DNA of 7,591 nt, taken from Oscillospiraceae bacterium (GTDB lineage Bacteria > Bacillota > Clostridia > Oscillospirales > Oscillospiraceae). The stretch covers positions 1-7,591 of the forward strand of contig JAISAA010000088.1 in NCBI GenBank assembly GCA_031266955.1, read 5' to 3'. This document shows, one piece after another, positions 1 through 7,400 of this stretch. A model generated the notes under the pieces. That model was not told the origin of the DNA. It saw nothing but the letters and a program-made list of their open reading frames with translations, and made no database searches. Both the position numbers and the translations under genes were made by a program. Numbering within the stretch: position 1 is the first letter of the stretch; every line of letters begins with the position of its first letter.

Positions 1-203
1 TTGTCGGATACCCTTATATACGTCAGCCCGCCTTTTTTTATCTCGACGGTCACGGTGTCCGCGCCGGCGTCGGCGGAGTTTTCAAAAAGCTCCTTGACGA
101 CGGAGCTCGGGCGCTCCACGACCTCGCCTGCGGCAATCATATCGGACAGCCGCGGCGGAAGCTCATATATTCTCGGCGTACTTACTGTCATTTTTCTGTC
201 CAT
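1..203 (-). CDS. mutL: DNA mismatch repair protein MutL, N-terminal part (cut by window edge)
   Basis: Only the first 67 codons are here; the rest lies beyond base 1. MutL is the GHKL-family ATPase that links mismatch recognition by MutS to strand processing in the cytoplasm. The signature is clear: the IAAGEVVERP block at residues 24-33, followed by VVKELFENSADAGAD at about 36-50. This is ATP-binding motif I, with the catalytic Glu and the Mg-binding Asn in the ELFEN stretch. The fragment ends in RVSDN, the beginning of the DNG motif II. The first ATG, at 203-201, has a GAG six bases upstream, which is a weak ribosome site. A second in-frame ATG at 191-189 would remove four residues and fits the usual short MutL N-terminus equally well, so the start is uncertain. 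The gene begins 7 bases after the stop of the racemase-like gene and has no room for its own promoter, so the two are probably co-transcribed. The family call is firm; full length cannot be judged. Confidence 0.95.
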   Translation of the reverse strand, partial: MDRKMTVSTPRIYELPPRLSDMIAAGEVVERPSSVVKELFENSADAGADTVTVEIKKGGLTYIRVSD

Positions 204-210
204 CTCACAC

Positions 211-1275
211 TCATTTGTACAAAATCGGAAGACCCTTGACGTTTACGGGATCGACGTCAAGCACCGCCGAATCGCCTACGGTGCAGTCTATTTTCGTCAC
301 ATCGAGCAGCGTGTGCAGAAGCCCGACGGAGCCCAGCACCCGCGCCTTCTGCCCGTTGACGCGGGCGAACAGCGGGCGCGGACGCGACGCTATCAGCTCC
401 GGTACGCTGACCGCCGGGGCGCGGCGCGTCACGCCGAAGCCGTGGTAATAGCCGACCGAAAGCACTGCTATCTTCGTCGCAGCCTTTGTCGTCCTCTGCC
501 GCTCCGCGCCGTATCTGTGGCCCTTGGGAACCCAGCCGACTTCTTCAAGCCCCGCTTCTATATATCCGACCTTGCCGACGCCGGGTATCGCTTTTCCGGG
601 GATCCTGCCCGTAAGCGCCGTGTCGAGACGGACGGCGTCCATCTGCGCGAAATCGTATCTGAACAGCGCGGCGGAGTCGCAGCAGTGCGCCATCCCCGGC
701 TCTAACTTCATATCTATGAGCTTGTCGAGCACGTCGTTGAAAACGTCAAGCTGCCGCAGCGTCTGCTTGCGCGAGCTCCACGACGCCGAAAACGAGGTGA
801 ACGTCCCGACGACCGCGAGCGACGACATATATTTATATATCGCGGCTATCCTGTCGGTCTCAGTCGGCAAAAAGCCGTATCTGCCGAGCCCGGTATCGAC
901 TTTTATTTGCACCTCGGCAATCGTGCGCTTTGCTTCCGCGATCCCGTTTATCGCGACGGCCGCGTCGTAGGACCCGCACGCGCAGACGACGTTCAGGTCT
1001 ATAAGCTCCGCGAGCTCGTCGTGGTCGGCTGTGGAGCGCAGCGTCATAAGCCGCTCCTCCGTAAAGCCGCGCCGCCGCAGCAACGCGGCGTCCGCGGTGT
1101 CGGAGACCGCGAAATCTCGCACGCCCTCGTCCCTGAGCAGCGAGGCGATCTCGCTGAGCCCCATCCCGGCGGCGTTCGCGGACAGATCGGCGATTATTAC
1201 AGCGCCGTCCGCCTGTTCCCGGGCAAGACGAAGATTATCGCGCACAACGCGCCTGTCGATCACAAGATTTTTCAT
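211..1275 (-). CDS. Alanine racemase homologue lacking the PLP lysine
   Basis: A 354-residue protein of the fold-type III alanine racemase family (PLP-binding TIM barrel plus C-terminal beta domain). The family converts L-Ala to D-Ala for peptidoglycan. Recognisable landmarks are KVDTG..R at 125-132, DSAA at 200-203, VR at 215-216, VGYYHG at 274-279 carrying the Tyr of the usual GYxDG motif, and a C-terminal GSVGLLHTLLDVT at 315-327. The usual KANAYGHG motif reads SANAAGMG at 32-39, so the lysine that binds PLP is Ser32 and the adjacent Tyr is Ala35. The THF histidine is Ser161, the NSAA Asn is Asp200, and the MD pair is Leu-Leu at 319-320. No lysine occurs between residues 3 and 115. The C-terminus ends in a short NVKGLPILYK and lacks the family's last helix region. 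Start ATG 1275 is chosen because GGGGAGG lies five bases upstream; an upstream in-frame ATG at 1305 falls inside the promoter. Alanine racemase activity is doubtful; a non-catalytic or altered role is inferred. Confidence 0.88.
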   Translation of the reverse strand: MKNLVIDRRVVRDNLRLAREQADGAVIIADLSANAAGMGLSEIASLLRDEGVRDFAVSDTADAALLRRRGFTEERLMTLRSTADHDELAELIDLNVVCACGSYDAAVAINGIAEAKRTIAEVQIKVDTGLGRYGFLPTETDRIAAIYKYMSSLAVVGTFTSFSASWSSRKQTLRQLDVFNDVLDKLIDMKLEPGMAHCCDSAALFRYDFAQMDAVRLDTALTGRIPGKAIPGVGKVGYIEAGLEEVGWVPKGHRYGAERQRTTKAATKIAVLSVGYYHGFGVTRRAPAVSVPELIASRPRPLFARVNGQKARVLGSVGLLHTLLDVTKIDCTVGDSAVLDVDPVNVKGLPILYK

Positions 1276-1280
1276 ATACG

Positions 1281-1287
1281 CCTCCCC
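1281..1287 (-). promoter_or_regulatory. Ribosome binding site of the racemase-like gene
   Basis: GGGGAGG on the minus strand, five bases before the ATG at 1275. It is a near-ideal anti-16S match and decides the start: the in-frame ATG at 1305 lies upstream of the predicted -10 element and has no comparable site. Confidence 0.85.
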
Positions 1288-1295
1288 GCGGATAT

Positions 1296-1324
1296 ATTGT
1301 AGCATATTGGCGTTGAATTTTCCA
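1296..1324 (-). promoter_or_regulatory. Probable sigma-A-type promoter of the racemase-like gene and mutL
   Basis: On the minus strand, TGGAAA at 1324-1319 (4 of 6 matches to TTGACA) is separated by exactly 17 bases from TACAAT at 1301-1296 (5 of 6 matches to TATAAT). A TGC at 1304-1302 precedes the -10, giving the extended -10 form. Transcription would begin near 1289, leaving a leader of only about 14 bases that is nearly all ribosome binding site. Such a short leader excludes a riboswitch or attenuator downstream of this start, so any control should act on the promoter itself. Predicted by eye from consensus and spacing. Confidence 0.7.
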
Positions 1325-1329
1325 CACGT

Positions 1330-1354
1330 AAATGTTAAAATAATTTCAACATTT
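1330..1354. promoter_or_regulatory. AT-rich near-palindrome upstream of the -35, possible operator
   Basis: A 25-base imperfect inverted repeat: outer arms AAATGTT (1330-1336) and AACATTT (1348-1354) are perfect complements, the next pair (1337/1347) mismatches, and the inner pairs 1338-1341 with 1343-1346 match around base 1342. It ends about six bases upstream of the predicted -35 box, where an activator or repressor could bind. A second, looser pairing is present: GTTGAA at 1312-1317 and TTCAAC at 1345-1350. It does not fit the spacing of Rex, the Gram-positive LexA box or CIRCE as I know them. Chance symmetry in AT-rich spacer DNA is a real alternative. Confidence 0.4.
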
Positions 1355-1364
1355 TCTGAATTAT

Positions 1365-1403
1365 AAAAAAATCCGCCGGATAACGCTCTGTGTTATCCGG
1401 CGG
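1365..1403 (-). terminator. Rho-independent terminator of the SLH surface-protein gene
   Basis: A perfect 12-bp stem, CCGCCGGATAAC (1373-1384) with GTTATCCGGCGG (1392-1403), closes a seven-base loop. Read on the minus strand, it is followed by A and seven T residues (1371-1365). It begins 29 bases after the TAA at 1433. The plus-strand side is also T-rich after the stem (1408-1415), so the hairpin could act both ways, but no plus-strand gene is seen here. It separates the surface-protein transcript from the racemase-like/mutL unit. Confidence 0.92.
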
Positions 1404-1432
1404 CCTGTCTTTTTTATTCTCTTACTCCGCTT

Positions 1433-4400
1433 TTATTTCCCGTATTCCAAAAACCGGCGTATTATCGCCGCGACCTCCGCTCTTGTGGCCTTGCCCTGCG
1501 GGTCGAATACGCCGTCGGGCTTGCCGCTGATGATCCCGGCGCAATAGAGCGCCTTTACAGCCTCGTCCGCGTAGCCGGCGATTTTATCCGCGTCCGCGAA
1601 CCCGTCATACGGGCGGGCTTCACGGAATTCCGTATCCGTCTGAGCCGCGTAACGGTAGATGAGCGTCGCCAGCTGCTCACGGGTGATGTCGGCGTTGGGG
1701 TCGAATCTGCCGTCGCCGACGCCGTTTACGATCCCGTTTTCCGCCGCCCAGCTCACCGCGTCATAGTAGTAGCTTCCCGCGTCCACGTCGCGGAACGCGC
1801 CCCCGGCGGAGTCCGGGCTGCCGGCATGACGCCACAGCACAGTCGCCAGCATAGCCCTGTCCGCGGTCATTCCGGGGCTGAACTCGCCTGCGGCCGTGCC
1901 CGTGAACAGCTTGTTTTCATAGACGTATTCCACATCGCCGTAGTACCATTCATTGCCCGGCACATCGCCGAAGACGGAGCTCCACCTCACGCTTCCGTCG
2001 GTGAAAATGGTGTAATTGCTGCTCACCTCGCGGGAGGCGCCGTCCGGCTGCGTAATGACCGCGGCGACGCCCTCGGCCATTGTGATCGTATCGTCGGCTA
2101 TGGTCGTCTCTCCGTCCGTCTGAACGGTCACGCCGTTTTCCAGCTCCAGCTTGCCGCCGTTGGGCAGCGTCACGGAACCGTCGCTGTTCTCAACGCGCTC
2201 GCCCGTAACTATCGGGAACATCACGGCCTCGTCCGCCGGCTTGTCCGTTTCCTCGCCGCCAGTTTTTTTCTCGCCGCCGCTTTCGGGCGCGGGGATAAAC
2301 AGCGGCTGGAGGGATATCCGCGCCGTATAATTGTTTGTGTTGCCGTTTTCCGCCGTCACGAGATATGTGACCGTCAGCGTCGCGCCGGACACCTCGCGGG
2401 CTTCAATTTCTATCTTGGCGTTCGGGCTCAGCGTTATTTGCGCGGCGTCCTCAAGCGTATCGCTCAGCTCGTCCAATTTCACGCTGCGGGGCACGACGAC
2501 GGTGATCGTCCTTTCGACGGAGTCAATTTCAGCCGGGGCGAGCTGCTCCTCAACAGAGTATTCGAGTATCTCGGCGCCCGTTTTGGGCGCGCGGGGCACA
2601 ACAAGCTGCTTTAGCATATCGGCGGGCGTCCGGTCTTCACCTTCACCGCCCTCGTCAACGGTCATCGTAACTGTGAGCGCGTATGTTTTGTCTTCATCGG
2701 TGCTCGTATTCTGAATTCCCTCGAGGGTCGCCGTGAAATTCCCGCTTTCGTCACCGGTCGCTTCCGCCGTCGCCGTTATGGGTTCCTCGTCCGTTATAGG
2801 TTCCCCCTCGCCGTCAACGGCGGTCGCCGTCACTGTGATGTTGTGCGCAAGGCGCATATTTACGCCGCTCAGCGTCAGGGTCACGGTCCCTGAGGGATTC
2901 CAGTCATCCGGCTGGGCGTAAATGACTGACGTTACAGCCGGCGCCGCCTGTTTCGTCACCGTAAAGGCTAAGGGCGCTTCGCTTGTCGTGACTTCGTGTT
3001 CCCCTACTTTGTAGACGACCGTCACCTTGACCGTCACGGTTCCCGGTGTATTTACTGTCAGCTTGTCGCCCTCCAAGGTTGCCGAGGGGGCGTCGTCGGT
3101 AATCGAGTACGATGTGGTGAATTCCGCGTTTTCCTCGTCACCCGAATGCGCCGTGCAGCCGTTATTTTCATATGTGTATTCGGATGCAAGCGTGATGGTT
3201 GCGGTTGCATCCCTGAAAGGAATCTCTATGGACGGCGCGTTGGTAATGGCGACGCCCTCAATTTCGCAGGCGCAAGGCAGCACTCTAAATGTATTTGTGT
3301 CGCCGTAATGGGAGCTCCCGATCGTATCTTCAACAAAGGCGCGGTACTCGTACACTATTTCCGGGTTCGGGTCCGGGTCCGGCGGAATTGACACCGACAC
3401 GCTGAATCCCTCCGCTTTCGATTCTCCGTCCTTCACAAGCGACAGCGTTGTCCAGCCCTCATCAGTCTGTGTCTGCGGCTTCACGCGCCACTCAATGCCA
3501 TAGTCACGTATGAGGTGCGTTTCGGTCGTCGCGGCGCCATACAGCTTTGCGGAGGTCTGCGTGGTTTCCGCTTTGACGGTCGTGATCGTCCCCACATCCA
3601 GAGCATCGTCGATGAGGACTTCTTTCGATTCTTCGGTTTCGTTCCCCGCATTATCACAGGCGACCAGCTTTAACTCTCCTGTGAACGCCTGTGTGACGGT
3701 CGCCGTGTATATACTGTTGTCCGGAATCGCCGTGTATTCCTTACCGCCCACGATAACCTTTACTGTTTCATTGTTCACTCCGCTGACGGCGTCCGTCACT
3801 TTGAAATGTACTTTTAGCTGCTTGTCGGTTATGCCGTCGTTCGTCGGGGCGGCGGATTGCAGCATTGCCGATATCAGGGGCACATCGGTTTCCTCGAAAA
3901 CGATATCGGATATTACGGGCGCCGTCTCATCCAGCGTTACCGTCGCTGTGGCTTCGGTATAATAGCTTTTCTCGTCATATACCCGCACCGACAGTGAGTG
4001 ACGGCCTTCCCCCTCCGGTATCGTCACGGTGACTGTGCCGCTTTCGTTAGTGCCATCCCAGTCAAGCGCATTGCCATGCTGCGCGGAAGCCACGCTTGTT
4101 GTGTAGCCGGTTGGCGCGGCGGTGAAGCCGCTCAGAGAAGCCGTGATCTGCATTTCGCCGCTTGTCTTTATCCAAGCGGGCGCCTCGAGGGAGACCCTGC
4201 CGGTATTGACAAATGCACTGTCGGTATCATCGACAAAGGTATCGTTGAGCGTTACTCGATATGTCTGCGACGCCGTGCCCTCATAGGGCGTGACCGTCAC
4301 TTCAATGACATTTTCGGTCACTGTCCCTTTGCCTCCCAAATCCAGGCTCAGCCTGCCGCTCAAAACGCCGTCCGTTGAGGTGAGCGTGTTTTCGGCACCG

Positions 4401-7400
4401 CCGATCAACCGCGCCGAGACGCTCGCGCCCGGATACGCGGCGATAGCGTTGACGTCAGCCGCGAACAAATTCTCCACATCCGCCGTGTATTCCGTCGTGG
4501 CCGGATCAAATTCAAGCGCGACGCCGTCCACCCTCAGCGCGGACAGGGTATTGTCAGTGGCGGTCTTACTCAACACAACATAGCTGGCGTTGACCGTCTC
4601 GCCGGGCTGACTGAATTCAAAGGTAATGGTCTTGGAGTCTTCGCCGCCAAGCTGAATGAGCCCGTTCCCCTGTAGAATATCCACAGATCGCAGTGTCTCA
4701 AGCGCCGCTCCCTCGCCGTCCAGCAGCGTGACTATCAGGTTCCCGCCGGTCTCGTCCGAGGTGTTGTCCGCCCACGCGAGATTTTTCACCGTGATGTCCG
4801 CCACCGTATTCTCGCTTCCGCCGACGGAAAGCTCTGCTGTGATCTGGATGGGTACGCCGTTGTTCCGCGCCACCGGGTCGGTAAAGAACACGCTGCCCGC
4901 GTTGTTGGCCGCGTACACCTCCGGCACCGTCACTTTCTCGCCGTTTACCGTGTCTTCTATCCACACCGTCGCATAAAGCGGGATGTCCCCGTCCGCAAAG
5001 CCTGTTCCCGGCAGCGCGTATTTGAAGTTGCCCACAAAGGCGCCGTTGTCTATGAGGGTGAGGCGATCCTCGTCAACTGTAAACACATTGGATTCATCAG
5101 CAGCCGTCATGCCCGTTTCTCCCGGCACAAGGGTCACGCCCGTTGCGGGGTCGTTGCTTAAATTGTCGTTATAGAAGCCGATCTTGACGTTGTAGCTCTG
5201 ATTTGCCGTATGCATCCCCGCAAGCTCAATTTCGCTTTGGTTGTACAGCTTGATCTGGATATCCCGTACCTTGTTTTCCTCCTTCGTCACCGCGAGCGAG
5301 CCGATGCCCGTGTCGGCGACCTGTGTTTGCGCCTCCGAGGACTCGGAGATCGTCCCGCCGGTTCCGAACGTCGCCGCTGTAGTCACCGTGATGTTTTTTA
5401 TGAGCTTGCCCTCGTCCGCGAGGGGATGATACACGATAAGCGTTACGCTGGAATTCGGCATCAGCTTCAAGCCGTCGAAGCTTCTCGTGGACGGCTTGTC
5501 GTCGTCGCCGGCGTCTTGTGTGGTGACCTTGATCCCGGTGATCGCTTCCTTCCCGAGGTTCGCCACCGTCACTTGCAGCGGCAGACTGTTGCTGTGCCGC
5601 ACCTCGGCATAGTTGAAAATGGGGTCGCCGGCGCTGATCGCGTTTTTGAAATTCCCCGTCGCCGTCTTCATTGCGGAGATCGGCGTCGCTATAGTGACCG
5701 TTCCGACAACCACGTCTTCCCCGTCGATTCTCTCTTCGATATCAACGGTCTCTGAGCCTTTCGTAATGTCGTAGGTGGTCGTCTGGAGCACCGCCTTGAT
5801 TTCGTTCGCGCCGCTCAAATAGGCGTCAACGTGATCCACCTTCGTGTTCTCGCCCGGCTCCACGATGGGCATTGGCGCTGTGACGTATATGTCGTCGTTC
5901 TCTTGAAGGAAGCGTATCGCGTAAACGGAGTCCGTATCCATAGTCTGCGCGTCGCCCTTTTCGGGTATTGCCGCGTCGTCCATTTCCGGGGCGATCCACA
6001 CTAAGGTCAAATCTTCGATATTGCCGCTTGTGCTGTTCCCGAAACGGAATTGATTACTGATGGCGACGCTGCTGTTTTGATTGATCTCGTTGATGCCGCC
6101 CGGGAAGTCGTCGTAGGGGAAGCCGTTACCGTCGATGACCTGCAGCCGGATATCGCTCACCGAGCCGCCCGCCGCGTCGTCAGCCAGGGGCTGCTGCGTG
6201 TACCACGCTGTTATGAAGCGCTCAGCCCCGTTAAGCGTCGCCGTCGTCACCTGTGGGTTTTCGTCCGGGGCGGCGTCATTTGTGAGGAACATAGTGAGGA
6301 CCGCAACATCGCCGGCGCTGTCGATCAAGCTGTACGCGATGTCCAGCTTCTGCTCCGACGCCCCCGCCGTATTGCCCACATAACGCGCGGTGTCTACAGT
6401 GTACGCGACAAGCGTGTTGCCCGCCGCGTCCATCGCCGCGCTGAGGCCCTTGACCGCGCCGGACGTGCCGTTGTAAAGCTGCTTCTCGGGTTCCCAAGCT
6501 GCGCCGTTGTACACGCTGTACATCAGGTCGTCCCGCGCGTCAAATTCCATTGACTCCACGTTATCGGTCGAGGTCGCCGCGAGGCGGCGCCAAATTACTA
6601 TCGCCCGGCTGCCGTTCGTGGCCGTCACCGGCGCCATATCCGCCGCGCTGTTATTCGTGAGCCGCGCCGTCGCCCATGTGTTACCGCTATAGACGCTCGC
6701 GTATATATCCGTAGCGTTCATCATTGCGTTCAGGTCGTCCGCGGTTGCCGGCTGTCCCGGGTCCAGCTCAAGCTTTTTCGTCTGGCTCTGCCACGCCGCT
6801 ACGGACATATTGCCCTTGCTGTCGAATTGCAGATTGGAGTCCCCGTACTTTTCGTCTATGAATTCATTTTCGCCGACGACCGGCTGCGGCGCGGCGTAGG
6901 CGCCATTTTGCAACCGGGTGTATTCCACTCTTGTGGCGTCCAAATCCGTGGAATCGCCGTCGGAGAGGAACACCACCATATCGCCGTTGTCCGTCACGAA
7001 TGGGTTGGCGTAGGGATAGGAATTGCTTTGCAGATTCTCAAGCTTATTGGATACGTCAATGGATTGCGGGCCGAAGCCGGCGCTTTGCAGTCTCGCGGCG
7101 GGCGGCTGCCCGCCGCCCCATACGCGCTCCTCCAAGTCGAGATAGTCCCGGTCCTCGACGTACATACCCTCGCTGACCGTCTCAAGCTGAGCCGGGCTCG
7201 CCGCGTATGCCAGCATCATATTCTGCGCGAAGGTCGTCGCGCCGAAGCCTCCGAAGTCATTGGGGAATTTCGCAGCCACCCTCCACGCCTCGATATCGTC
7301 CCACTCGCCTGTCTCCCATGTGCCAACCTTAAATTCATGGGACGCGAGTATCTTACGGTATTTGATGAACAGAATTTTCAAATAGAACTCGATGCCCACC

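Noticed and set aside
1..705. Plus-strand open frame of 234 codons
   Set aside because: It lies antisense to mutL and the racemase-like gene, both clear by family motifs, and its product is Arg/Ala-rich with no recognisable domain, as expected from high-GC antisense frames.
1276..1305. Upstream in-frame ATG at 1305 as start of the racemase-like protein
   Set aside because: It would lie upstream of the predicted -10 element and has no good ribosome site, whereas ATG 1275 has GGGGAGG five bases before it and matches the family's N-terminus.
1373..1403. Hairpin as a small RNA or riboswitch element
   Set aside because: The perfect stem, seven-base loop and immediate T-run just after a stop codon are explained by a simple terminator.
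1826..2614. Plus-strand open frame of 262 codons
   Set aside because: It is antisense to the SLH-protein gene, including SLH1 and the linker. The product is rich in Arg, His and Ala, has no domain pattern, and no ribosome site or promoter was seen before it.
5771..7018. Propeller as a sialidase
   Set aside because: No Asp-box repeats and no arginine triad or Tyr/Glu catalytic pattern were found; the repeats resemble only the general blade pattern.
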